From contig NW_004450402.1 of the NCBI RefSeq assembly GCF_000321225.1, positions 1,703,452-1,767,451 of the forward strand: 64,000 nt of DNA, given 5' to 3'. Below are positions 35,404 to 47,300 of the stretch, one piece after another. The first letter of the stretch is position 1; every line of letters begins with the position of its first letter. The notes below the pieces were generated by a model that saw only the letters and a list, made by a program, of their open reading frames with translations, made no database searches and had not been told where the DNA came from. Source of the stretch: Odobenus rosmarus divergens (lineage: Eukaryota; Chordata; Mammalia; Carnivora; Odobenidae). The translations under genes and the position numbers were made by a program.

Positions 35404-36147
35404 AAAAGTGGTTTCCATCCATAAAAATTCCTAGTCATACTATGATATCAAACCACTCTATCCTCACCCAGATCCCCTCTCAAATAGAAGCTAATAATTC
35501 TAATTTTTATCCAGCATGGATATCAAAGCCCTGTATCGAAAGCAGTTGGGTCACTGAAGGTAAAACATATCTCTGGTGGCCAGTTCCTTTCCATCATTTG
35601 TCCATGTGCCTGGATTACACATAAGGATGTCCAAATAGCCTTTACCACCTACGGTAGTTGAGTTCAGAGTAAACACTTTAAGACTTAAATTAATCCTCTC
35701 CCTGTGGTAAAGTGACAGTAGAGAGTTTCGTCCCTGAAAAGTCATTTGAAAAATTAAATACAATGAAATACAATATTCTGTTACATAGAGATAAAAGAAA
35801 GACATATCAGTAACAGAGATGTATTACATAAAATGAAATAATACTTAGCGCATTTGAAAGAAAGAGAACGCGTTGATAGGAAATACTCTTCGTTTTATAT
35901 TAATGAATTTGCTTTTGTGTGAAAATTAATCCTTCGTTTTCCATAATGGGTAGGTGAGATGAAGCAGTTTTTTGTTGCTCTTCAGTGAGTTTAACAATCC
36001 ATGTCTTCTTCTTTTAGAAACCCATTGGACATCTGATTCAAAGACAAAAAAAATTGCTTTAAATTATATTTGATTAACCAAGTCACATAAAACTCTTTGA
36101 GGTATAAAGTGGTTCCAATAGTGAAAGCCAGTGTTATTCTCCCCGAA
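35404..36147. other. Intergenic, nothing recognised
   Basis: AT-rich with no supported feature. Confidence 0.4.
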
Positions 36148-36161
36148 TTGTAACATTTTTA

Positions 36162-36373
36162 TTTTTTATTTTTTTTTTAAAGATGTATTTATTTATTTGA
36201 CAGAGAGAGAGAGACACACACAGTGAGAGAGGGAACACAGCAGTGGGAGTGGGAGAGGGAGAAGCAGGCTTCCCGCCGAGCAGGGGGCCCGATGCGGGGC
36301 TCGATCCCAGGACCCTGGGATCACGACCTGAGCCGAAGGCAGCCGCTTAACGACTGAGCCACCCAGGCGCCCC
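36162..36373 (-). mobile_element. SINEC
   Basis: Antisense young-looking copy with the duplication TTGTAACATTTTTA (36148-36161; 36374-36387). Confidence 0.97.
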
Positions 36374-36387
36374 TTGTAACATTTTTA

Positions 36388-37130
36388 AAAGCACCTAATC
36401 ATATCACTGATGAAAGTCACAGTTTATAAAGAATAAAACAATTATTCTCATTTCTCTGACCATGACTTCACTCAAATAATATTTTGACTTTTAGTGAATC
36501 TGGAAGCAATAGTTTAGTTCATAGAATTATTATACATTGATATATTTTAATGAAATATAAATTATTACTTTCTGTGGTTGTGAAGTTAACAGTTTATATT
36601 TCCATGTGATTCAACAAGACCTGAATACCCTAGAATTATGAGAAACTTATGGGTATGCTGATTCTTGCTCCCAGAGTTGAGACTCACTCTTGTGCCAGAA
36701 TCAATCAACTGGGGCAGGCAGTATATGGTAGGAGCATCAGTCCCATTGCGGAGTGAGGCCTGGAACTGAGACTTGCCACGACCTGCTTGTGTATCTGGTA
36801 GATCTGGAAGTAGGGCTGGGCATGGGGAGCCTCTGAATTTCAGCATTTCCTGCATCTCTGTACTTGTGACTCATTGTCCTTGTCTACTCTCCACTTAACC
36901 ACCAAGACCTGGGGTTCGATCCTGAGCACCAACTTTGCAGTTACTTATCCTGTTAGTCCTATATCTTTTGACTATTGGGGTATATCAGGAATTTCCAGAG
37001 ACACATGGTACTACCACCCTCCCTGACATTTAGCACTGTCTTCCACCTCATCTTCCTTTAGGAGGATGACCAAATAGGTCTGCAGAAGACCTATTTTAAG
37101 TACTATAACTTTATATATTGTTCAATCTGG
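36388..37130. other. Intergenic, nothing recognised
   Basis: AT-rich then mixed sequence. An 89-codon frame at 36586-36855 (minus) has no recognised homology. Confidence 0.4.
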
Positions 37131-37137
37131 GTGTTGG

Positions 37138-37740
37138 GGCCTGAATTGTGTTCCCCTAAAATTCATATGTCAAAGTCCTAACCCTTACTAACTCAGAATG
37201 TGACTATTTTTGGAGATAGGGCCTTTAGAAAGGTAATTAAGTTAAAATGAGGCCATTAGTGTGGATCTTTAATCTGATTGGTGTCCTTATAAGAAAAGGA
37301 GATTAGGGGTGCCTGGGTGGTTCAGTCAGTTAAGTATCTGACGCTTGGTTTCAGCTCAGGTCATGATATCAGGGTCCTGGGATCAACCCCCACGTCAGGC
37401 TCTGTGCTCAGCAGGGTGTCTGCTTGAGAATTCTCTCTCTCCCTCTCCTTCTACCCCTTCCCTCACCTGCCCTCTCTCTAAAATAAAAGAAGAGGTGATT
37501 AGGGCACAAGGCAAGACACCAGGCATGCACACCCACAGAGAAAAGTCCATATGGGGATACAGCAAGAAGGTGGCCATCTACAAGCCAAGGAGAGAGGCTT
37601 CAAGAGAAACGAAATCTGACAACACCTGAATTTTGGACCTCCAGTCTCCAGAACTGTGAGAAAATAAATGTCCCTTGTTTAAGCCACACAGTCAGTAGTG
37701 TTAGGGATCTGTTACAGCAACTCTAGGAAACTTTTATGCT
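37138..37740 (+). mobile_element. MaLR (MLT1A-like) LTR with nested SINE
   Basis: GGGGCCTGAATTGTGTTCCC, TTTTTGGAGATAGGGCC, GGTGTCCTTATAAGAAAAGG, AAGGTGGCCATCTACAAGCC and CTCCAGAACTGTGAGAAAATAAATG outline a nearly complete LTR, split by a SINE at 37306-37486. Confidence 0.92.
37306..37486 (+). mobile_element. SINEC (older subfamily)
   Basis: Sense copy GGGTGCCTGGGTGGTTCAGT to CTCTCTCTAAAATAAA. Duplication AAGAAAAGGAGATTA / AAGAAGAGGTGATTA. Confidence 0.95.
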
Positions 37741-37964
37741 GGTGAACTTCTGAGAATGACCAAAGGGCTGCTATCAGTAAATATGGTGAGACAACAAGGG
37801 AAATTGGGACTGTTCTGGACAAATCAGGATCAATAGTCAAACTAACACTAAGATTTAGAATAACCTGCCCCAAGGAGAGGATGGGGGAAAAGAAGGGGAA
37901 GTCATTCTACGCTAAGGGAACTCTTAAGCATCAAACAACTTGGGTATGTTTAAGAAATGCCATC

Positions 37965-38190
37965 AGATTTGTGTTTTTGAAAGACCACTCTGGCAGCATG
38001 TTGCAGAGGGATGGTTAAGTAAAGAGGGAGAATGAAGCGGAAGGTTACTGCAAGGGCATTGGGAAAAGACGAGAGCCTGCCTGGATTCAGGGAGTTACAG
38101 TGGGACAAGTGCATGGAATATGGTGAAAATAGAACCAATAGAGCCTGGTCACTGAGTATATGTAGGGGACAAGGGAAGTCCATAAAACAA
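37965..38190 (-). mobile_element. Ancient mammalian interspersed repeat
   Basis: AAAGACCACTCTGGCAGCATG and GAGGGAGAATGAAGCGGAAG. It resumes after the SINE at about 38515-38580 (GCCATTTACTGAGATAGG). Orientation and name uncertain. Confidence 0.55.
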
Positions 38191-38195
38191 GTTTG

Positions 38196-38500
38196 GGGGG
38201 CACCTGGCTGGCTCAGTCGGTGGAGCATGCGACTCTTGATTTTGGGGCTGTGAGTTCAAGCCCCATGTAAGCATGGGGCAGGACTTGTGGGCAGAAAGAG
38301 CTGCTGCACTGGGGTCCTGAGGATTGGCTGATTATATATATACTCAGGAGTTGGGGGAAGTCAGGAAAAGGGAGGTTTCAAAAGAACTTTTATATGCTAA
38401 AGACGACCTACAAGATAATGTTAAAGAGGACCTACAAGATATCGGATGCCTTGCCATTGTCTAAAAATAAAATCTTAAAAAAAAAAAGTAAAGAAAAGAA
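38196..38500 (+). mobile_element. Short tRNA SINE interrupted by ~190-bp insert
   Basis: The head GGGCACCTGGCTGGCTCAGT to AAGCCCCATGT (to 38267) and the tail CTAAAAATAAAATCTTAAA (from 38461) are one SINE. The 38268-38460 interior is foreign and resembles a carnivore endogenous-retrovirus LTR piece (GTCAGGAAAAGGGAGGTTTC, ATGCTAAAGACGACCTACAA). The outer duplication is AAGTTTGGG / AAATTTGGG. Confidence 0.75.
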
Positions 38501-38589
38501 AAGAAATTTGGGCTTCTGTTACTTAGTCAATGGAAATGCCATTTACTGAGATAGGAAATAGAGAAAGGTCCAGTTTGGAAAGGGTTTTT

Positions 38590-39700
38590 CTAAAATAGTT
38601 AATGGTGGCCCTTGGTATGTAATTATTAATTTTTGACTGTAGACTATAGAATATAATAAAGTTAGAGGGGTCTAAAATTAGTTTTTGAAATATTTGTTTA
38701 AACTGAATAAATCTCCAACTCTTTTTGGAAAAGGTCAATTTAAATAATTAGTAATGTACTAATTATGATTTTATATTGCTCAAAATTACTTCTAGACTGT
38801 AACAATAACTTCTATATTTAAACATCTCATATTATTGCTTATTGAGAAACTATGAGAACACTTCACCTCACTGGAGATGCAGACTATCCATGTTCAGTGC
38901 GGTATCTGGCCATATCAGGTTTCGGCTGTTTGGGGGTGGCAGGAAGATTTGGTCAGTCAACCTTGAGACCGGTTGTTCACTTGCTTCTTGGACGATCAGT
39001 CACTGCGATCTTCCCTTTTTTATGCCTCATCAGTTTCCCAGTAACTTTATCAATAGGAGTCATTGATTCATTCAATAAATAAATGTAATAAGCCCGCCTG
39101 CTATCTGGAAGACACTGATAGGTCTGGGGTTACAAAATTGGAGATATAACTCAAAATTAGAGAACAACTCAAGTTGTTCAGCTTCTCATGGGGGAACGAG
39201 CAAGGAAATTGATGTTTTGGTATAGTATGGCAATTGCCTTAATAAAACTATGCACAGGGAGCTCTACCTAATCCTTACACTAGAATTGGGGTCATTTTTC
39301 ACTACCCCAGGCCTACCACATATTCATGGTTTAAAGAATAATCTCATAAATCCTCGTGTTACTTAGTGGGAAGAGAATGATAACGTGTAAAGTTGATTAA
39401 TTAAGAAGAAATCCTATGGACACATTATTTAAAGATATGGAGCTAAGAACTAGAAGAACTAAAAATAGAAAAAGTTTCAAGTGATTGCCCCTGGGAAATG
39501 AATGATGGTAGGGAAGAGTGGAGCAGAGGATCGGTGCTTTTCATTATATACCTTTCTATTTTACTTCTCTACCATATGCATTTATTTGATAAAAATAAGA
39601 AAAATAACAAGACAGCTTAGCTCTTTCTCTTCAGTCCTTTCTTTCTCCCCATGGCTTCCACATCTATCCCTCCATTGCTGGAATGGGAAACACACTGACT
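38590..39700. other. Intergenic, nothing recognised
   Basis: AT-rich. Short ORFs (38842-39066, 38852-39082) overlap in two frames and show no homology. Confidence 0.4.
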
Positions 39701-39714
39701 CAGGAGTTCCCTGG

Positions 39715-39885
39715 TCAATTGTGTACAATTCCATTCATTTCCACATGTATTTGCTGCCTGTTTACTATTTGCCAGGCATGGGGGAAATGGTGATGGGCAA
39801 GAGGGACATGGTCTTTTTTCCCGTGGAGCTTGTACTCATTGCAAAGATGAATATAAACAAGTCATTGTCTAAGTTTGGTCTCTTC
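39715..39885 (+). mobile_element. Ancient mammalian interspersed repeat
   Basis: ATTTGCTGCCTGTTTACTATTTGCCAGGCATGG and GTGGAGCTTGTACTCATTG match the pattern at 27.9 kb. Confidence 0.55.
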
Positions 39886-40099
39886 TTCCTCTCTACTTAG
39901 ACAGCTGAGTAGTAGGCCAATGACTATGATGCAGTCATCAGAAGTGTGTGAGCAGTTAGGGAGACTTGAGCCCAGGGATAGGAGCACCTACCACCACAGA
40001 GGAGGAGAAACCAAGAGATATAGTCACAAACGCTAAATTATTTAACAAGACTATGCACATTTAACAGTTTCCTGCTTCAGTGGATGTGATCATGGGCAG

Positions 40100-40370
40100 A
40101 AGAGTGGGGCCTTTAAGGGTGTGAGCTCTGCAGCCAGACTTTCTAGGTCAGAATTCCAGTTCTTCCACTTCTTAGCTGGAAGTAGGACCCTAGAGATGTT
40201 ACCAAACTTTGATAGGGCTACAGTTCTTCATCTCTATGAAGATGATGCTAATAGTAGCTACCTAGTGGTTATAAGAATTTACTCACCCAAAACACACGAA
40301 TGACTGGCAGAGTAAAATGCCCAATACATGTAACATTATTATTATGTATATCTACATGTTTAAAATGATT
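40100..40370 (+). mobile_element. MIR remnant
   Basis: GTGTGAGCTCTGCAGCCAGACTTTCTAGG, CTTCCACTTCTTAGCTGGAAG and GATGATGCTAATAGTAGCTACC match sense MIR. Confidence 0.85.
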
Positions 40371-40601
40371 TAAAAATGTTACCGATTATGACTATTTTAT
40401 ATCCATATGCAAAGTGTTTTTAAATTTAGAATTCAGCGTTCTTATTACAAAGCATATGATAAGTCACCATTTATGAACATAACTACTTATTCGTATAGGG
40501 ACATGAATGCACAGAAACAGATCGGGGAAGATCTACATGACGTGGCTGACAGTAATTCCGTCTTTGGAGAACTAGATTGGGGATGGTCAAGAAGCCTTTA
40601 G

Positions 40602-40794
40602 CGGGGCGCCCGGGTGGCTCAGACTTTAAGCATCTGGCTTCGGCTCAGGTCATGATCCCGGGGTCCTGGGATCGAGCCCCGCGTCAGGCTCCCTGCTCCA
40701 CAGCAAGCCTGCTTCTCCCTCTCCCACTCTCCCTGCTTGTGTTCCCTCTCTCACTATGTCTCTCTCCATCAAATAAATAAAATCTTAAAAAAAA
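40602..40794 (+). mobile_element. SINEC
   Basis: Sense copy with a perfect 13-bp duplication AAGAAGCCTTTAG (40589-40601; 40795-40807). Confidence 0.97.
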
Positions 40795-40877
40795 AAGAAG
40801 CCTTTAGGATTTTACCAAATATTTTATGGTGAAAATATACTCATGAATTAAAAGCAGTTTTTAAAAGGTTAGATAAA

Positions 40878-41094
40878 GGGGCGCCTGGGTAGCTCAGTCT
40901 GTTAAACGTCTGCCTTCAGCTCAGGTCATGATGCCGGGGTCCTGGGATCGAGCCCCGCATCGGGCTCCCTGCTCAGCGGGAAGCCTGCTTCTCCCTCTCC
41001 CACTCCCCCTGCTTGTGTTCCCTCTCTCACTGTGTCTCTCTCGGTCAAGTAAATAATTAAAATATTTTTTTAAAAAGCTTGTAATTTAAAAAAG
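40878..41094 (+). mobile_element. SINEC
   Basis: Sense copy GGGGCGCCTGGGTAGCTCAG to the A-rich tail, 70 bp after the previous one. Duplication AAAAGGTTA at 40863 and 41095. Confidence 0.96.
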
Positions 41095-41199
41095 AAAAGG
41101 TTAAAAAAAAATTCCTATTAAGAGAAATGCTGGCAGCCATTTGGAAACATAAAGGAAAGCTTATCTATATTCAGATGACATGCCCACATTCATTGATTG

Positions 41200-41660
41200 A
41201 AAACTTAATTTGCACTAGGCACTGCTCTAGGTACTTTCGTGTAAAAGTACATGTAGATTTACCCAATCTCTTGCAAAAGCTCATTTCTCTCATTTGTAGC
41301 TGCTATGGCATGAATTGGAACTGGACCTTGTGGGATGGGGGGTTTCATTTGGCATGTCTAATCATGGCAGGCAGTGTAAGCAAAAGCACGGAGCTAGGAG
41401 AGTATGAGAAATGTCCAGGAAACAGCAAGTAGTTGAGTTTGGACAGGACACAAGGTACTAGAAAGAGAGTGGTGAGATATAAACTCGGAAGGGAAGGTTG
41501 GATTCAGTGTATCCAGAGCTGCAAAAGCTGGGGAAGGCATTTGGCTTTATTTCTTTAAATGAATGGGACTCACTGAAGGATGTTGAGTAGAGGACTAACA
41601 CAAAGTCTTAAGACTATTTTGGCAGCAGTACATAGGTTGCATTCTTTAGGGAGTAAGTTT
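41200..41660 (-). mobile_element. Ancient mammalian interspersed repeat
   Basis: GGCAGTGTAAGCAAAAGCACGGAG, GAAACAGCAAGTAGTTGAGTTTGG and TTTTGGCAGCAGTACATAGG follow the same family as 37.97 and 42.1 kb. It continues after a SINE at about 41990-42370. Confidence 0.6.
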
Positions 41661-41671
41661 CTTCGGGAAAT

Positions 41672-41860
41672 TTGTTTTAAAGATTTTATTTATTTTTTGT
41701 CAGAAAGAGAGACACAGAATAAGCACTGGGACCAGCAGGCAGAGGGAGAAGCAGGCTCCCCCGCTGAGCAGGGAGCCCGATGCAGGACTCGATCCCAGGA
41801 CCCTGGGATCATGACCTGAGCCAAAGGCAGACGCTTAACTGACTGAGGCACCCAGGTGCT
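41672..41860 (-). mobile_element. SINEC
   Basis: Antisense copy ending GAGGCACCCAGGTGCTTC, with flanking GGGAAATTT/GGGAATTTT. Confidence 0.95.
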
Positions 41861-42423
41861 TCTCTTTAGGGAATTTTAAATGGTCCATATAAGAGGCAAT
41901 GATGGCTTAACCTGGTGGATAATAGAGAAAATAGGGAAAAGAGATAGAAAACAACATGTGAGAGATAAGACAGACTGTTCATTGGCTGAAAAGGTCCAAA
42001 TATTGGCAAGAAATATAGGGAAGGGGATTTACAGGCTACTTCAGAGTTTTTAGGAGTACATTTTTAATTAAGTAGATGTAGAGTTAGCCAGTAATGCCAT
42101 TCACAGAAACAGGGAAGTCACCAGAAGGCAATCTTAGATTTGTTCTGGAAAAAGTTGAGCTGAATTGCTGAATGGCCTCTGAGCAGAAACAGACATCAGT
42201 CATCGGAAGATGCACGCTCAAGAGCCACCTGGCCCGGGAAGAAAACTGAAGAGGTAGGCATGGATAAGATGGTTGGCAGAAGGGAAGGGTGATGACAAAC
42301 TTGAGGAATGGTTTAACGTGAGGATGTTCAAATATGAGAAAAACTAGTGAGAGACAGAAAGCACAGAAGCATGAGAAGAACAAGGGTCATGTTTTTAATG
42401 GATTCAAGGAAGAAGAGAATTCT

Positions 42424-42624
42424 TTTTTTTTTTTTAAAGATTTTATTTATTCATTTGGGACAGAGAGAGAGAGAGTACATGAGCAGGGGGAGAGGCAGAG
42501 GGAGAGGGAGAAGCAGGCTCCCCGCTGAGTCAGGAGCCTGATGTGGGACTCGATCCCAGGACCCCGGGACCACGACCTGAGCAGAAGGCAGACACTCAAC
42601 CATTTGAGCCACCCAGGTGCTCCC
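42424..42624 (-). mobile_element. SINEC
   Basis: Antisense copy with a perfect 17-bp duplication AGGAAGAAGAGAATTCT (42407-42423; 42625-42641). Confidence 0.97.
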
Positions 42625-42641
42625 AGGAAGAAGAGAATTCT

Positions 42642-43239
42642 AAAAAAGGGAGAAGTCAAAGGTATTCAATGTAGCAAAAGAGTTAAGGAAAATAGAGATG
42701 TGTTGATTCCTTCTGTCACCAAAAATGCCTTAGTAAAAGGCAGTTCGAATAGCAGATGAGCCTGAGGGCACGCACCAGTCACCGCACGTTTTAAAGGATT
42801 TATGGAAAAGTCAAGGAAAAAATGTGAAGATACGACTGGAAAAGAACTCAGAGTAAAGATAGTAAAAGGTCTGGAATGAAATGAAAACAAGGCCATGCTG
42901 CATGGAAAGCTGAGTACCCAGAGCTGAAACATTTTTCCTTGACCCATGTCCCAGAAGGCCTTGTTAAGGAGGATACATTGAAAGCACTCTGTACCTCAAA
43001 CCACAAGTCACATAAACCAATGATTCTGTGGTGGAATGTGTGTGGGAGGTGGGGTAGATTTCCTTTAAAAACACAGATTACATCCTCCTTTGGCTCAATC
43101 ACTTTCAATAGCTCCTTGCTACACACACAGTACTTTGTAAACTTAGCTTGGCATTGAAGAGACTCAATCAGTTGGGTCCCTCTCAATATTATTTTCCACT
43201 GTTTCTTAAAATAAGTCCAAGCTGATCTACTCACTGTCT
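42642..43239. other. Intergenic, nothing recognised
   Basis: A 128-codon minus frame (42848-43234) has no recognisable homology or gene context. Confidence 0.45.
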
Positions 43240-43520
43240 CCCCAGATTTCTTTTTAGTCCCACACCTGCGCCTCTGCTCGCACTATTGTCCTTACCTAGA
43301 GTCTCCCTCTTCTCTCTGCTGCTCTAGTCCACTAAACACCTAATGCTTAATTAAGTCGAGTGCTATCTTTTCTGTAAAGTTTTATTATCCCATTTCTGTA
43401 ACATTTATTTCGGGGTTACTCACTTCACACTTAGATGTTATCTGCTATTATTTGGTGTTATACCTTCTTTGGACTATAAGCTTCATAAGGCAAAAAAAAT
43501 TTTATTTGAAAAGCACCTAG
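43240..43520 (+). mobile_element. L2 fragment
   Basis: CACCTGCGCCTCTGCTCGCACTATTGTCC and GGACTATAAGCTTCATAAGGCA match L2 3' sequence. Confidence 0.7.
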
Positions 43521-43546
43521 CATAATATCATTTTTCAAATCGAGGT

Positions 43547-43681
43547 TTTTGTTTTGTTTTTCTTAAGAAGGCTCCACACCCAGTGTGGAGCCCAACACAG
43601 GGCTCGAACTCACGACTGTGATCAAGACCTGAGCTGAGATCAAGAGTCAGGTGCTCAACTGACTGAGCCACCCAGGTGCCC
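43547..43681 (-). mobile_element. SINEC, old short copy
   Basis: Antisense copy reduced to TTTTTCTTAAGAAGGCTCC through CCACCCAGGTGCCC. Duplication TCAAATCGAGGT / TCAAATTGAGGT. Confidence 0.92.
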
Positions 43682-43912
43682 TCAAATTGAGGTGTCTTTA
43701 AATTCAGGTATCTAAACATATAATTTGATGAACATCAAAAAACATATATACCTGTCTAAGCACTGCCAGCCCAGTCAGGGTGGAGAGCATTTCCAACATG
43801 GTATTTTGCACCAAGTAAGTGCTCAGTAGACACCGGGCTTGGCACAGGGAGGAGAAGGCAGGACTAGGAGGATGAACCTTGAGCCTGAGGCCTGTCTAAA
43901 AGGGTTGGATCA

Positions 43913-44128
43913 GGGCGCCTGGGCAGCTCAGTCGTTAAGCGTCTGCCTTCGGCTCGGGTCATGATCCCAGGGTCCTGGAATCGAGTCCCACATCGGGCTC
44001 CCTGCTCAGCGGGGAGCTTGCTTCTCCCTCTCCCCCTCCCCCTGCTTGTGTTCCCTCTCGCGCTGTGTCTCTCTCTATCAAATAAATAAATAAAATAAAA
44101 TAAAAAGTCTATTTCTTAAAAAAATAAT
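43913..44128 (+). mobile_element. SINEC
   Basis: Sense copy with a perfect 15-bp duplication AAAAGGGTTGGATCA (43898-43912; 44129-44143). Confidence 0.97.
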
Positions 44129-44143
44129 AAAAGGGTTGGATCA

Positions 44144-44880
44144 TCTAAGGTCAGATGAAGTGAAAAGTCAAATACTGAAGGTGGGGTAGGGGGTGGCGGG
44201 GACAAGGGAACAGGATTTAGTAAGTTCTAGCAGGTTTGGGATGGTGCAATCACGTGCCATGCAGGCGAAGTTCGGAGACCGACTGGCAGCGGGGAAGATG
44301 GGGGTGCTGGGGTGGCCATGCCAAATCGGCATGAATTCTCTAGCTGGGAGAATTTGCCCTCTTAGAAATGCTAGAAAGTGAAGGCTCACATATGTGGTAT
44401 TCCTGAGGTCTCAAGGGATGAGATTTTTGAGAGTTTCTCTTTAAAAACATTTGCTCACTGACTGACTGGCTGCTGATAAAAGTGAGATCTTGGGTGACAT
44501 GGATGTTTTGCAGTGCTATGTTAATAAAACGCCCATTCAGTTCCCCATGTGGGAACTGCATCCCACTAAGAGTGTATGAAAAGGCTGATAGACTGATGCT
44601 AGCCGAATACTTCTCTAACATGATGCTAGATTGCTTCTAACTTATATTTAAACAGAGCTGTCATTTGTCAGGTATCAGAAGGTTTGGCGTGCTTACAGAA
44701 CGCCTTTACCTGGCTGTCTATGGGGCATCTTGAACTGAATGTGTTCTAAGCAGAACTCTTGTTTCCTTCTCCCCTGTCCAGTCTTCTCCACATTATTAAA
44801 TGCCACACAGTTGGCCACACCAAAGTTCTAAAAAGTTCAAGGAGTCTTCTTTGATCTGCCAACTGCACCTTCGAAATGTA
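44144..44880. other. Intergenic, nothing recognised
   Basis: No gene or clear repeat supported. Confidence 0.4.
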
Positions 44881-44884
44881 TCCT

Positions 44885-45119
44885 GATTTCGTCTCGCACA
44901 CAGTTTAAGCAGGCAAAGTTTGGAGCTAGGTTGCCGGGTCTGACGCTTGGCTCTAACCCTTACTAGCAGTGTAATGCTGAACAAGTGCTTCAGGATCATC
45001 ATACATAAAATGGAGACAACAATAGCATAGGGCTATATGTAGAAATAATGTTAACACATCTAAAGTACTTGGAATGAATCCCAGATGTAGTAGGTGTGCA
45101 ATTAAGGTTATTTCTACCT
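44885..45119 (+). mobile_element. MIR remnant
   Basis: TTGCCGGGTCTGACGCTTGGC, TTACTAGCAGTGTAATGCTG and CATAAAATGGAGACAACAATAGC match sense MIR. Confidence 0.85.
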
Positions 45120-45135
45120 CTCAATCTACCATCTT

Positions 45136-45334
45136 TTTTTTTTTTAAGATTTTATTTATTTATTTGACAGAGAGAAAGAGACAGCGAGAGAGGGAACATA
45201 AGCAGGGGGAGTGGGAGAGGGAGAAGCAGGCTTCCCGCAGAGCAGGGAGCCCCATGTGGGGCTCTATCCCAGGACCCTGGGACCATGACCTGAGCTGAAG
45301 GCAGACGCTTAAAGACTGAGCCGCCCAGGTGCCC
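45136..45334 (-). mobile_element. SINEC
   Basis: Antisense copy with the duplication CTCAATCTACCATCTT / CTCAATCCACCATCTT (45120-45135; 45335-45350). Confidence 0.97.
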
Positions 45335-45350
45335 CTCAATCCACCATCTT

Positions 45351-46195
45351 AATCCAACCCCATCTTCTCTCACCTGGATTACCGAAACCACTGACCTCTA
45401 TCCAGTTTCCCTGCTTTTATTTTCACCCATCTTTGGGCTACACAGCTACCAAAGTGAACTTTAAAAAATATAAATCAGATCAAGTCATTAACCTCTACAA
45501 AACATTCCAATAGTTTCCCAGCCACGAAGAAAATCTAAAGTCCTTACTGTGGTCAACGATGTTCAAGCTGGGCTGGCTCCTGCTGATAACTCATCATCTA
45601 CAGCTCACTCTGCGCTGGCTTCACTTCATTTTTCCCTTTCTACTGGTTCTCAGATATGCTAGTTGCTCCTTTTTTTTTTTTCTAGTTGTGGGGGGCATTG
45701 GAGAGGAGCACAGGGAGAGGGAGAGAGAGAATCTTAAGCAGGCTCCATACCCAGCACAGAGCCTGACTCCGGGCTTGATCTCACAACCTGACATCATGAC
45801 CTGAGCCAAAATCAAGAGTTGGATGCTTAATCGACTGAGCCACCCAGGCGCCCCATGCAAGTCACTCCTGGCGCAGACCTTTGTACTTCCCAGGAATGCT
45901 CTTAGGCAAGTCCTTTGCATTAAAGCCATCCTCACTTGATTCATCACAGCTACGTAAAGAAGTCTGCCCAAATCACCCTGTGTCACCCTTACCCATTTTA
46001 TACTTCCTTCATAGTTTTTATCAATACTTGAAAATACACTATTAACTTAAATTGTTTCCTTGTGCATGATATGAGCTGCTTCCCTTACTCAGCGTCAGCT
46101 TTCATAGTCTGTCTGGTTCATCAGCATGTCCCTGTGGCTAAAACGGTAACTGAACATCACAAGAGCTCAATGAATATTTGTTGAGCGAATGAATG
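45351..46195 (+). mobile_element. L2, long fragment with nested SINE
   Basis: ATTACCGAAACCACTGACC, AAACATTCCAATAGTTTCCCAGC, CTTTGTACTTCCCAGGAATGC and AATATTTGTTGAGCGAATGAATG form an L2 3' region, interrupted at 45670-45854. Confidence 0.8.
45670..45854 (-). mobile_element. SINEC (older)
   Basis: Antisense copy with the duplication ATGCTAGTTGCTCC / ATGCAAGTCACTCC flanking it. Confidence 0.95.
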
Positions 46196-46439
46196 GGTTA
46201 ATTTTCATATCTTCTCATACCCTCAACCCACCTACCTCTGCTCCACGTTAAACACCACGGAGAGCATCTAGCTCAATGCTCTCATTTCATACGGAGGAGA
46301 AACCTATCGGCCAATGTGAAGGTTGTCTTGGGACTACCTCCTACTCCTGTCCCAGCATGCTTCGGTATATCATGCTGCCGGTCGCCTTCTTCCATCCATA
46401 CTCTATGGTGCCTGGGTGCCATTGACAACACGCAATAAC

Positions 46440-47066
46440 CCAGCACAGGTAACTAAAGTGTATTCAAAGGCTTTCCTCTCTTGCATTCTAGCTCTATAAG
46501 GTTTCTCCATCCGCTCTCTTCCTTTTCTCCCTCCACCTTTCTTTCAGCTAGTTGTCCGAGTTCCCCTCTGGGTCCACCTTGCCCACTCATCCCCTGGGTA
46601 GTCAAGTCCATTGTTGTGATTTCAACTACCATCAACATACCAATGGATCTATCCCTTCAGCCGACTTCTCTTGTCATCTCCAACTCACACTTCTAACTGC
46701 TTACTAGGCATCTCATCTTGATACCACTGCCCCCCACCCCCCAGTCCTCCCGGGTATCACACACTCAGTATTTCCAAAGCAGACTTTATTCTCCACCAAA
46801 ACAGCTTTTCCTTCACTGCTCTCTATCCAATGAATGGAAACAGATTACTCAACCTGGCAAACTCCTCACTTTCTGCTCCTTTCAATCTTAAGGACAAGTT
46901 GATTCTACCCAAATAATTATTGCATTTTTTTCTCTCATTCCTACTGCTAATGCTTTAGTTGTACCTATCATCTTCTCTTATATGGATTACTGTAAGATCA
47001 CCTAATTAAGTATTTTTCAAAGTGTGATTTGTGACCCCTTAGTGAGGCATCAAATCAATGTACTGG
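46440..47066 (+). mobile_element. L2-like fragment
   Basis: AAATAATTATTGCATTTTTTTCTC, ACTGCTAATGCTTTAGTTGTACC and ATGGATTACTGTAAGATCACC resemble internal L2. Boundaries uncertain. Confidence 0.55.
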
Positions 47067-47081
47067 GGATAACAAGCTTTT

Positions 47082-47274
47082 TTTTTTTAAGATTTTATTT
47101 ATTCATTTGAGAGAGAGAGAATGAGAGATAGAGAGCACGAGAGGGAAGAAGGTCAGAGGGAGAAGCAGACTCCCCGCCGAGCAGGGAGCCCGATGCGGGA
47201 CTCGATCCCGGGACTCCAGGATCATGACCTGAGCCGAACGCAGTTGCTTAACCAACTGAGCCACGCAGGCGCCC
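47082..47274 (-). mobile_element. SINEC
   Basis: Antisense copy with a perfect 15-bp duplication GGATAACAAGCTTTT (47067-47081; 47275-47289). Confidence 0.97.
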
Positions 47275-47300
47275 GGATAACAAGCTTTTAATAAAATCTT

